Program-made: the position numbers and the translations under genes
Notes under the pieces: model-generated
The model's database searches: none
The model's input: the letters and a program-made list of their open reading frames with translations, nothing else
What the model was told of the DNA's origin: nothing
Shown here: piece by piece, positions 25,415 to 37,167 of the stretch
Numbering within the stretch: position 1 is the first letter of the stretch
Layout of the letters: every line of letters begins with the position of its first letter
Assembly (NCBI RefSeq): GCF_024713975.1
Contig: NC_091093.1
Location: forward strand, 6,793,001-6,857,000
Origin: Paralichthys olivaceus
Taxonomy: Eukaryota; Chordata; Actinopteri; Pleuronectiformes; Paralichthyidae
Reading direction: 5' to 3'
DNA length: 64,000 nt

Positions 25415-28400
25415 ATGGACTTAAAAGGGTGTAGGACGCTCCAGCAGTCAAGCTTTTTGTGTACAATTAAAGGTTTCCAATCAATGTAAATGATAAAATG
25501 GAGGATGTGACACCACAGACTGAGGCACTGTAAATTCAAAGTTTGTTCAGTTGTTGTAACTGCTGGGAAATCTGAGCGATATTCCGCCAGTAAAGATTGA
25601 ATAACAACGTGGCCTCAATAAGAACGTTTTGGTATAAAACATCACTGGATGGTAAACGTAAGCACAAAGAGTTAAATTCAGAGATCTCACCTTGTTGGAT
25701 TATAAACTTGCCTTTACTCGGATTTCAGAGGTGATGAAATGGTGGGTCAGCAGTTCTGTCAAAAGACACCAGCACCAGCACGTTAACCCCAAATTCAATC
25801 AGGTATTGTTGAGGGAGTAAGGTTAGTTAGTAGTTGTTTGATAGAGTGAAGAGTCAGCAACATTTTTTCAAATGCTTTTTGCAAATAATCATTTTTGTTT
25901 ATAGCTACTCTGGAAAGCCTCCGCTCGTGCAGGAATCTAGCTTTCATCAGTCCATGACTCAGACGTCTTCCAGCAGCTGTAGCGTGCTGTAGACCAGCAG
26001 GTCATGGTCACAGCATGGTCATCGGTCACATATTGACTGACAGTGTTTGAGCTCCCACCTCTGACTGTGGCCTTCTCTGATTGGTTAGAAGTGCCATGCT
26101 GGCTCAAAAAAAGACAAAAACGTCGCTCCACTGCTGCAGTTATGTTCAATGAGTGTGATAGCACCTCTCCACATTTGTCACAGCATATTTCAAAAATAAA
26201 TCAATATTAAACTAAAACTAGGTTACATACTGTAGCTGTTTTTTTGCCAGGTATGTGTTACATCACTGTAAGGACTGAATGGATATTAGCTAAATATGGT
26301 TATAACATTGCTGGAAGTATTTCTATCAGTCTGGTGTGGTAAACTCCACATCTAACTGTCAAATCAGGGAAAAAAATACTTGATTCTACTTCTCTTGAGA
26401 AGAAATGACACCATCACTCAGGAACTCATCATCCAGGCCTGGAGCCTGTGTTTGTACATTAACTATAGACTGGCTCTAGTCATAAAAGAAAAATACTCTA
26501 TTTGAGATTTTCAGTTTTAAGATGGGGATAAAGTTAAGCTTTATATCCAGACAGGGAAACTTGGGGAAGTGATATAATTGCAGGTTAGTTACTGTGCTGT
26601 GATTTCCATTATGTTTGTTGTAAAGAAAAAACTGGATAATTTTTGAACGTCTTAGAACGTACCTTAGATAAGCTTTGGTTTTAAATGTTGTACTGTGTAC
26701 GCTTTTGTTTCATAGCTGTCTTTTAAAGTAGCACTTTAGATTTTGTATTGTTCTTATATAATTGAAGACATTTCTTCATATTCTTACATGTGTGTGTGCA
26801 TTGCCAAATGGTAGCTGAGTGTTTTATATTAAAGAGACTCCATATTTTCTCTAAACTGTATTCAAACGTTGAGTCAAAATTATTTACTTAAAATATTATT
26901 ATTTTCAGTTCTAAACCTAAAGATTGGAGCAAACGCATTTCAACTGAGTCATAGTTTCAGTATGTATATTTGGCTTTTTCTTTTTGTTTTCTTTCAAATT
27001 TATAAAAAATCCCTGCATGGATACTTTTAGTTAATGTGACATGTGCCCATAATGGAGCTTATAGATACTGTGATGTTTGCACTTTTTATTCTCTAAATTG
27101 AATTTATATGCCACATGGATCATTGTGTATATTTGTGTTTTTGTGGATCAATAATAGATTATTAATAAAAACAAATCTTTTGATTAAAGAGTTACAGTAA
27201 TGGCTGTGTTTGTGTGTGTGTGTGTGGTTGTGTGTGTGTGTGCAGCAGTGCACAGTAAGCACATTCAAGGCTGCTGTCTTCCTGCTCTGTCGTCTCTCCT
27301 TATCTGTGCCTGCGTGTTTCCTCCCTGGAGGTTTTACATTTGTTTTTCTCTCCTGAAACTTGTTGCCTGTTCAACCATTGAAATTCTCAACGTCTCTGCA
27401 ACGTGTGCCAACTTTTTTTCCCCCTCTCCTCAAGAATCAGTGCCGCCTCGGAGCAAGTTGGCTCAGGGGTCCTTCAGAAAAATGGTCTATATTTAGTCTC
27501 ATTCTTAATTTGTATCTGTTGTGCCATTCTGTGGAGACATGCAAGGTCACAGAGATAAAGACAACCTCGAACCAGGGCCGGAGATGCAGAGCTTAATTTC
27601 ACAACAGTTTACATCATTGCTGCTAATAGGTCCACATGATTTTGTGTATGTGCAGGTGGCTGTCACTGATCTGCATGTATTAGCTTGTTGGTGATAAATC
27701 AACTCTTAATTGTCTCCTCCTCAACATGTTGAAGCTTGTGTGTGTGGCTTCATTTTCTCCTCATTATGGCAGAAATCCAAAAATGTAAACACAATAAAAT
27801 TGACATTTCACGTTAAAAACATCTTTAACAGACCATATAACTGCAATGAACATGTTGCCCTGAGGTGGCAAACTTGCAAACTGTTCTTTGTCTGCCACCC
27901 AATCAAATGTATGTCTGTAAATATCCCCTGTACTTCATGACCTTGTAGCAGCACATTGCTGTGTCGCCCTCTCTGCAGAACTTCAGTTCGTCACGTCTTT
28001 CTGTAACCGTAGGAGACAAGCATTGTGTGCATTGTGATTTATCAAGAATTGCTGGACCATCAATATCTTGGGAGGCCATCTCCGTTTATTCTGAAAGAAA
28101 GAGCCTGATAACAAAATCCTCCAGTCAATTGTGTACAAATTGAGCCCCTACACAAGTTAAACAATAGAAATATGTTTGCATACTACACAATAACTTTAAG
28201 ATAGCAGGTAAACTTACAAACTTAATACAAGAGAGGGTAAAATATAGAACATTTTTCAAACAAATTGTCACATCGTCTCACTCATGGAATACAACAAAAA
28301 CGGGAGTGGTGAAGCAATATGTGAAGCACTGTATGTAGAAGTACTTTCCTTAAACAGTCAATATTGACTCTGACTTACAGTAATAACTATGTACACAGAT

Positions 28401-28799
28401 TTTGTGTAACAATATATTACAAATGTGTATTGGATGCTGTTACACATATCATGTATGTGTGCGTACTTGAACAGATATCTTTGTGAGCACCATTTTGAGG
28501 CTGGACCTGATGGAGTGAGGAAAAAGGGGGCAGGAATGCATTACTCCAAGAGTGTCCTCATTAAGATAGAAGTACGAGGTTGTGTACATGTGTGTACGTA
28601 TGTGTGCGTGTTATACCTTCTTTGACACTTCTGTACCAACAATGTCACATACTGTCCAGGGGCCTGTCCTCTCTGCATCATCGGCTCCTAACAGGACCCC
28701 TCTAATTACATGTCTGTTATTTGACACCGTCAGTGTCAGGTTTACAGACTTAAGGGCCTGATTATATTGATACATTGGAGGGATATTGATGAGGGAAAT

Positions 28800-28870
28800 T
28801 ATTCAATAAGATAAAACTTTATTGATCCAAACACTGGGGAAATTCAGCAGCAGAATAACAAAATATAAAA
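28800..28870 (+). repeat. Retroelement tail-like repeat
   Basis: The core 'ataaaactttattgatccaa' followed by 'ggggaaattcagcag' is a very common teleost tag thought to be the 3' end of a non-LTR element. A related piece ('gataagataaacacccc...gggaaattcac') lies at 52436-52470. Confidence 0.55.
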
Positions 28871-29239
28871 GAAAGACAGTAGAACATAGAAAAATGCTGA
28901 GTATGTACATTATATACACCTTTTCTCTGTAGTGGTTGTATGAAATGTTATAAGTAAAGTGCAGTGGCACAGGATGATTGTACGAGCAAGCAGAAATCAG
29001 TTTGTACATAAGAAAATGTTAGTACATAAGAAGAACCCGTTTGTACATAAACACAAATACACCAAGTTATTTTCTGTTGATGTCTGCAAAGTGCCAATAG
29101 TATAAGTAAGCTGCTGTATCTAGCTGCCACTCCTACAGACCCAGCTTGATGCAATAACAGCAATTTAATTATACAGATTAATCAACTTTGACTTGCCGTG
29201 ACGTTACTGTAGTTTTTATAATAACAAAACATTTGAACT

Positions 29240-29258
29240 CACACACACACACACACAC

Positions 29259-29299
<41 letters not shown>
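29240..29299 (+). repeat. (CA)n microsatellite upstream of slc7a6
   Basis: A CA run of about 30 units with one CG interruption, ending roughly 30-100 bp before the likely slc7a6 transcription start. Confidence 0.95.
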
Positions 29300-29302
<3 letters not shown>

Positions 29303-29319
29303 TTGCTTGTCACACTACG

Positions 29320-29470
29320 CTCCTATAGGCGCAGCAGTCACATGACGTGTGCTCCGAACATTATTATCAGCAGCAGCAGCAGCGGATGATGGAGCATCTA
29401 TCTGCGGACTGTGTGTGGATGTGAACCCCGCTCTGCAGGGAGGAGGACGGACACAGAGCCGGCAGCTCAG
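29320..29470 (+). promoter_or_regulatory. Likely slc7a6 promoter and non-coding first exon
   Basis: A GC-richer block with a CAG trinucleotide run is followed by 'gccggcagctcag' and the strong donor GTAAGA at 29471. No start codon in it joins the next exon in frame. It is inferred to be the 5' UTR exon, spliced to an acceptor shortly before the ATG at 31866. The transcription start is not located. Confidence 0.5.
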
Positions 29471-30392
29471 GTAAGACCCGGATAGAAAGAATAAAACACT
29501 CAGGGCAGAAGACAAGAGTCCCCCTGCTCTCTGCCGCAGCGGGACCACGGCTCCATATGTCCGGAGAATGCAGACAAAGACCGGGAAGTCCCGTCTGTCC
29601 GCACCGGCAGAGACGAGCTGAAACCCCGCAGAGAGCTGAGGCAGAGCCGGCAGTAAGGAGGCGGTGGTAGTCATGTATCGTGTGTGTTTTTACTGAGGTG
29701 GACATGTTATTTATCCGGAGCTCTGATGCTGCTCACACAGGATCAAAACAAAGAAGAAGATGTGACCTGTCGTCACACAGTCAGCTGTAATGTCTCCGAA
29801 CATGTATTATAACTGCTGCAATAACACTGTTCTGTGTTTGCTCTGATAACAATACATCTACATCTGTGGTCTTTGTTTCGTTACTGCGGTGGATGGGCCG
29901 CTCCCTTGAATGTCCTCCTGTTTATCCTCCACTTGTGTGTTTTTGTCATTGAGAAAAAACCGACTTGACTTTTCACTACAACATTTGGAGACAAAGAAAG
30001 AGAAATACAAATCATTTCCACCACGGCATAATTAAGACTTTATTTTGAAAGTAATAGGCGGAAGTGACAAAACAATACAGTGCCTTTCTTTATAGTGACA
30101 GTTTATATTATTATTATTGATTTTGTTGTTGTTGTTGTTGTTAATCCAACATCATATCAGCTGACCCAGCATTTAAAGTGAACTATACATGGAGGTAGAT
30201 GAATCCATAGCTTCCTTATGAAACCTCTCACTGGAGTGGGCAGGACTCTAGTTTCAGAATCACATGAACAGTTTTCACTTGACATGTTTACCTGTTTGCA
30301 GTCTGCAGCTTCTCCTACACTGTGGTGGTGAGCAGTGAAGACATTGGGTGTCAGATGACAAGCAGCCACACGTAGAAATGGTCTTATTTCAC

Positions 30393-30403
<11 letters not shown>

Positions 30404-30467
<64 letters not shown>
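30404..30467 (+). repeat. CT/CA compound microsatellite
   Basis: A short CT run passes into a long CA run. It lies in the inferred first intron of slc7a6. Confidence 0.95.
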
Positions 30468-30468
<1 letters not shown>

Positions 30469-30514
30469 CCGGAAAAACACTACATGCTCACACACAAGCT
30501 GAGAAGGAAAAAGC

Positions 30515-30725
30515 TACAGGGTTCCAACCAACAATTGACAATTTTATTATTTAATTATCGTTCAATCTGCTGATTAGTCTCTATATCAATCGATTTATTG
30601 TTTGGTCTGTAAATTTTGAGAAAAAAGTCAAAGAAAGCAACAACTCCAAAGGTATTCCATGAAATAAACAGCACATCTGCTTGAAAAAGTAAATCTGTGA
30701 TCCATTAACTGATTAAAAGTAAAGA
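30515..30725. repeat. hAT-like element remnant
   Basis: The pattern 'attatcgttcaatctgctga', 'caatcgatttattgtttggt' and 'gtaaattttgagaaaa' matches the ends of a common teleost non-autonomous hAT-type element, here degenerate. The assignment rests on memory of the motif. Confidence 0.45.
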
Positions 30726-31865
30726 TAAATAATTGGCTTCGAGTCGATCTCAGAACATCACAGCACAGCAGTCGACCTCTTCTCAGCATCAGTCAATGAT
30801 TTACTCTGCATTACACTCTACTTCCCTTTTGTCTCTCGTGTTTATTTTTGGCCTCTTGTGAGTCTGCATTAGAGAAACCTCAGAGAGAGAGAGGTGGGGG
30901 TCAAAGGTAGTGGCCAGATTAAAATCACTGACATCACAATTGCATGAAGCGGTTCCTAGACGCATGGCTGCTCCAGCACTAGAAGTGTTACACGGTTTAC
31001 TGAGATGAGTAGTGTTTGATGGCTTACACAGGCTGATGCACACAAGGCAGGCAAAAAGCTGCAGTACAGGGAGTTCCCTCTGTTTGTATATGCGCTTCTG
31101 TTGACAAATGAGATTCAAGTAATTGGGCGAGTTTAGCCCCAGCACACAAGCACCAGCCCATGATGTCAGTCCGGTTTATACTAATGTTATTAACTTGTAA
31201 ATTAAACATTCCACACCTACATTCCACGGAGCACTGCCTCTGCTCGTATGCCACCTCTCAGGCCTGCATATAGTTGGCACTGTTCTCTGACATGAGGCCA
31301 TGTTCACTTATATTTGTCTTTTTCACCATAAGTCATGGCAGGAGAGGCACCTGATCTGACTGACACAACAGTGCCTTCACTGGTGAGACCTCTCACAGGA
31401 CAAAGTTTGTTTTTTGAGTTTGACGCACTGCTTTGTTTTGTGTACCAGTTGGAAGGTTTTGTCTCAGTTTTAGCCAGTCAAACCAGATTTGTCGCTTGGC
31501 TGGTTTATTTTTCTGTCATTTGCTTTGGGGCATGGAGAGTGTTGACTCAGCTCAAGAGTATATTCTTAAACTAGAACTGAGTCCACACCTCTGCCAAGGC
31601 CCAACAGTTCCCTAAGTATGCCTGATTTATTTTAATCAAGATCTCTGCACTATTCCCTGGGGGAATATATTGAATGACTCCCTATCTCACAAACAATGTT
31701 TGATTCATAAGAGATAAAAAGATACTGCTCTGACTCACTTTCTCTACCGCACCAACACTGACTTTCAAATGTCTTGAACAGGTTGTTCCAGAGATTTTCA
31801 GAAAGGGACCAGGGCCTTAGTGTCCACAGCAGGTCTGTCCTCTCCCCCGCTGAGACGACGGCACC

Positions 31866-34751
31866 ATGGCCGACCATGAGGAATCCATGAAGATGAATTC
31901 CCACTCCTCCCATCTTGCGGAGCCCCCCAAAGAGAGCATGCAGCTGAAGAAGGAGATCTCGCTGCTAAATGGTGTCAGCCTCATTGTGGGAAACATGATT
32001 GGCTCTGGCATCTTCGTCTCCCCCAAGGGCGTGCTGTTCTACAGCGCTTCATACGGGCTGTCCCTGGTCATCTGGGTGATCGGAGGCCTGTTTTCTGTGG
32101 TGGGGGCCCTCTGCTACGCCGAGCTGGGCACCACCATCACCAAATCAGGAGCATCCTATGCATACATCCTGGAGTCGTTTGGCGGCTTCCTTGCGTTTAT
32201 TCGCTTGTGGACATCGTTGTTGATCATTGAGCCCACCAGTCAGGCGGTCATCGCCATTACGTTTGCAAACTACCTGGTGCAGCCGCTCTTCCCGACATGT
32301 GAGCCCCCGTACGTAGGGTCCAGACTCATCGCTGCAGCGTGCGTGTGTGAGTACGTGTGATTTACTCTGATCCACTGCTGTTAGCTGATCTACCTGATCC
32401 CACCAAACTCTTACTGTCTCCACAGGCCTACTGACATTCATCAACTCTGCCTATGTGAAGTGGGGCACCCGCGTTCAGGACATCTTCACCTACGCTAAGG
32501 TGGCGGCCCTCATCGTCATCATCATTACGGGCATCGTCAAGCTGTGTCAGGGTGTGTGTGTGTGGTGTCACTATAGCACTTGTCCATTCATGTTGCCACT
32601 CATGCAGTGTCCAGTATGATGTCCTCTCCGCAGCTTAATCCCGATGTTTCTCACCCTCCTGCACAACGTTCTGTTGTGTGGAGAATTAAAAAGAATTTGC
32701 AGCCCAGGTAGAAAATTAAAGGAATGGTTTAGGATCACTTAATGCCTCATGTTAAATATCCACTGGAATTAACTGTATTCAGTCCTGGTCATCATAGTAC
32801 TAGTCATAACATGTTACTGATGTGCTGTGAGGGTAGTCACAGCCACTGACAGAGGAGTGATGAGGACTCAACTACAGCAGCAGTGAATTGTCATGTTAAT
32901 GGTTCATCATCTTTTTCTTTGCATGGATGCAATAACAACATCACTTACTGTTCTTTTAATTGTTGTGTCTGTGTCTTAGGTTACACAACCAACTTTGAGT
33001 CCGCCTTTCAGGGATCCTCGACAGATCCCGGTAACATTGCACTGGCGCTCTACTCCGCCCTCTTCTCTTACTCCGGCTGGGACACCCTCAACTTTGTTAC
33101 AGAGGAGATCAAAAACCCAGAAAGGTGATTTATCCTCCTTTTTCTCTTTTTACTTAACTCGTATAAGTTTTGTGATGGAGGTTTTCTGGAAGCTGCTGAA
33201 AGGAGAACTCAGGCAGCAGCTGATGTCTTATGCAGAAGTTTTTAATGTAGACTTGATGCATCAAGGAGACCAGAAGATGGAACAATACACAAACGCTAAC
33301 AGAGAAAAAAAAAGAAGAAAGTCCCTAAGCATAGACTCTACAATGTGCTGTTGGTTGGTTCTTTATCTATTACCTGACCTTGGGCCATGCTTGGAGAGAA
33401 GAATTAGACCGGATGGTCAAAAATTTGATACTGATCTGGTGTCCTGTCATTGCAGGAACCTACCATTGGCGATCGCCATCTCCATGCCCATTGTCACCAT
33501 CATCTACATCCTCACCAATGTGGCCTACTACGCTGTTCTGGATGTTAGTGCTATACTGGCGAGTGACGCAGTTGCAGTGGTGAGGAGACTTAACTTTGAC
33601 CACTTTGTGTGTGCATGTGTGAGCTGAAACTAGTTAACCCAATTTATGTGTCTGGTTCAGACGTTTGCAGATCACACTCTCGGTGTGATGAGCTGGATCA
33701 TCCCCATCGCTGTGGCTCTTTCCTGCTATGGAGGCCTCAACGCCTCCATTATCGCCGCATCCAGGTAGAACACACACACACTGTGTCTCAGAGGTTCATC
33801 TACAATGACTATTGTTTTGTCTAGCGCATATTTTCTGTTTTAATTTCAGTTTATTGTGTCCAGGTTGTTCTTTGTGGGCTCCCGCGAGGGTCACCTTCCA
33901 AACACTCTGTCCATGATCCACATCCAGAGATTCACTCCGATCCCTGCTCTCGCCTTCAATGTATGAACATGGATCAGTTACGTATATAGTTATGTCCTAT
34001 ACATAGTATATATATTTATTTATAGGATCATTGACAAGTGCATCACAGTTTTTCTCCCTCTGTCCTCTGTCCAGTGCGTCATGTCACTGATCTACCTGAC
34101 AGTGGAGGACGTCTTCCAACTCATCAACTACTACAGCTTCAGCTACTGGTTCTTCATGGGCTTATCAATTGCCGGCCAGATCTACCTCCGCTGGAAGGAG
34201 CCCGACAGACCCAGACCTCTCAAGGTGAGAGCAGCATCCAGCCATTCATATAATTATCTAGGTTCTAATAGGAGAGAATGTGCAGGATTGGCACTGATCA
34301 TAGTGGAGATGTTGAATACTGTGGAAATGGATGCGGAAATGTCTAGAACTGCAACATAAACATCTCTACTTCATATTGATGCACCCTCTTCTTTCATCTC
34401 TCCACAGCTGACTTTACTGTACCCGGTGTTGTTCTGTATGTGCTCCATCTTCCTGGTGGCAGTGCCTCTTTACAGCGACACCATCAACTCTCTGATTGGC
34501 ATCACCATTGCCCTGTCAGGAGTTCCCGTCTACTTCCTGGGCGTCTACTTACCGGAGTCCAAGCGACCAGTTGTCTTCACCAAGCTGCTGCGTGAGTTTC
34601 ACTACACAACGAATGAATGATAATTCATATATGAATGATAATATTAATGTATTTGCTCTCTCTCTGTCATTCTGCATGTGCAGGTTCTGTGACGCACTTT
34701 ACCCAGTACACCTGCTACTGCGTGCTCACAGAGATGGACAAAAGTGAATAG
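31866..34751 (+). CDS. slc7a6: y+LAT2 cationic/neutral amino-acid exchanger
   Basis: The coding exons are 31866-32346, 32426-32551, 32980-33124, 33456-33579, 33661-33764, 33864-33960, 34075-34224, 34408-34591 and 34684-34751, giving 492 aa in one frame (human 515). The ATG sits in a strong context (caccATGG). The APC-superfamily substrate motif [14 protein letters not shown] is at residues 42-55. About twelve hydrophobic helices can be traced. Cys145, in FPTC, sits where the family forms a disulfide with the heavy chain SLC3A2. The family exports arginine or lysine in exchange for neutral amino acids plus sodium at the basolateral or plasma membrane. SLC7A7 is very similar; slc7a6 is chosen because slc7a6os lies immediately downstream on the opposite strand, as in mammals. 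Confidence 0.93.
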
Positions 34752-37167
34752 CATCCAGTGTGTTTTTTTAAGACTTTACCCAGCAGCCTCTGCTGCCTCA
34801 GAGCTGACAGTCACCAGGGGGACCTGACAAGGGATTCTGTTGCGGAAAAAGGATTTATGACTACGATTGATTATTTTTTTGAACTGAACACCACACTGAG
34901 GCGCTCCGATTTCACTGACTTGTTTACAACACTGAAAATGCTGCCACAGACGCACATGTTCACTCACAGCTTTATTTCCTGGAAGGAGCTGCAAGGATTT
35001 CAACGTTCAGTTCACACAGTTCTCTGTGTCGTATTTCATGTTGCGACTACTGTAAGATACAGTTTCATTTCTTCATCACACTATTTGATGACTTACTGTG
35101 ACTTTCATTATGAATTATCTGCCTTCCTGGTTTACAGGTAATAATAATATAAATGCTGTGTGCCTGTGAGATTCTACAGGTCTGTGCACATGACCACAGC
35201 AACCTCATAATGATGCAAGGAGAGTTTATTCAGTGGATTTAGGTTGTTGTAATTGAAGGATATTGTGAGAGGTATATGTGAATGTTCCCACCTGAGGATT
35301 TAAGTATTTTAAATGGTCTGTTCACTTCCTAAATGACCTAAGGGAAGAAAATGTTTTGTCTGCTGCTAACTGAAGATGTTGGATAATCATGCTAATGTCG
35401 TTGCTTTCTTGTCAGTTTAGTGTCATTTTTACCTCCACCAAAGGTTTAAGCTTTCATCTGCATTTGCTTGTCAGTTAGCAAAATTACGCATATCCTTCTG
35501 GACAGATTTCCATCAAATCTTGGTGGAGGGGTGGGGGAGGACCTCAGGAAAAGGCCATTCAATTTTGGATTAGATCCCAGAAGTGTTAATGAAGCAAGAT
35601 AGAGCTAAACCTTCTCTGTAGTTGCTATATGCTGAAAGTATGCTTTCTACCATCTGATACATTTAATGCCCTGTGTCAGAGTTTAAAGTTTGATTAAAGG
35701 CTTAGTCTGAAGAATCCACTCAGTAAACCAGTTCATTTTAATTATTTAACATGTGCTTACATTTATCTGATTTTATTTGACTGTAACATTAGACACATTT
35801 AAGCTTGTGCTGTAGTAAATTGGAGACGGTTTCCTGCAGTGTAGTTTTATGGATTGTGTCAATGAACGTTTAATTTCAATCAAACACCATCTGCTCCTCA
35901 GTGCGTCCTGTCTGCTGCTGCTGCGGACAGGTCAGCGGAGCTTCAACTAGATGCTGGATAAGAGAGGAATGTTTCGAAGATGAGAATGGCTGATTCTAAC
36001 ATTTCAGATTCACAATTTAAGCAAGTTGGAACATTTCAGTCTAGATTTAGTCCACATTGACCTCTCAATGGCCTACCTCAAAATAAAGAAAAAGGCATTA
36101 CCTCGGGACAGTAACTCAACAGATCGAATTTTATCGAATTTAACATTTCACTATTTGTTCCTCCACATGCTAGACATTTCATTTAAATAAAATATGTACA
36201 TCACTTCAGTTGTAAATCAGTCTCTTAAATTATTAGAGATGAATTTAACCTCCAGGGAGATGTTTTGCGTGGATTTGTCTGACTAATATATACATATAAG
36301 AAATATCAATAAATTCTTTAAGTAAATCAGTTTGTGTTTACATCATGCAGGAAAATTAGTTGACACTGACATGTTTTATGTTTATTTTGAAAGCTTTCCT
36401 TTTATACACATCTACATATTTACAAAAGTGAAAGTCAACAAGTATCTGTACTTCAGCGGTAAATTAAGAACTAAACAAACTCACACACCCACAACAAATA
36501 TGGTGCACCACGCTTTCCACATTAGGCAAAAAATCTAACACGCACAGTTATACGTACACACACTACCATGCGAAAAAAAATGCAAACACTCTAAATTGCA
36601 ACCACACATTGCCCAAGACACGTCGCTCACAGAATTGTTAACGGCACAAAGCATACGAGGCATATCACACTAATGTGCAACATTTCTAACACACATCCAC
36701 TTTGAACAAACACACACGCAAACTTCACTCCACCACAGTTAAAAAAAAAAAAAAGACGCTGGACCTTTTGGAAATAACAGCAACCCCTTCAGAATCTGTG
36801 TAGTAAAGAGAGGAGTCTGATATACTGTATGTGATGTGTGTAATTTGTATTTTAGCTTTAGCTTTGATGCTCAGTTACACTTTAATACTTTGGCACATGA
36901 AACTGAACTCTTTGAAAATATAACATGTATTAAAAGGATGTTTTAGTTAATTTTACCAGAAATTAGGAACTTAATAATAAAATTTGATGAGTGCCCCACA
37001 TGATGGGAGACAGGATTTTTTCCTGGTCTGTTTCCATCGTATTCTGTGCCACTCTAGCATTTGTGTTTCTGTCCGCTCTCATCTACACAGACTCTCCTTG
37101 GAGTATGGCATTATGTGTGGAGAGGGCTTTGGGAAGATCCACTGACAGGTGCGGGTTAGGGGTTAGA
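34752..37167. other. slc7a6 / slc7a6os convergent 3' region
   Basis: Non-coding DNA between the stop codons of two convergent genes, so it should hold both 3' UTRs. Several AATAAA-like signals occur on the plus strand (about 36085 and 36188), but none can be assigned firmly. A degenerate interspersed repeat is at 35435-35585. An open frame on the plus strand across 36991-37290 overlaps the last slc7a6os exon antisense and is a shadow. Confidence 0.5.
35435..35585 (+). repeat. Degenerate teleost interspersed repeat
   Basis: The order of motifs (ccaccaaagg, ttgtcagttagcaaaattac, tggacagatttccatcaaa, cttggtggaggggtgggg, attttggattagatccca) matches a widespread fish repeat whose consensus has an 'aaactactgaacggatt' core. 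I do not name the class. Confidence 0.6.

Larger units (their letters stand above)
25415..29300. other. adgrg1 3' UTR and intergenic DNA up to slc7a6
   Basis: No coding exon is supported. ATTAAA at 25466 and AATAAA near 27164 are candidate poly(A) signals for adgrg1, so the 3' UTR could be short or nearly 1.8 kb. A retroelement tail-like tag lies at 28800-28870 and a CA microsatellite at 29240-29299, just before the slc7a6 promoter. Confidence 0.5.

Noticed and set aside
31335-31574. 79-codon frame starting MAGEAPDLTD upstream of slc7a6
   Set aside because: It ends in a stop before the slc7a6 ATG, is not in a spliced frame with it, and has no family resemblance.
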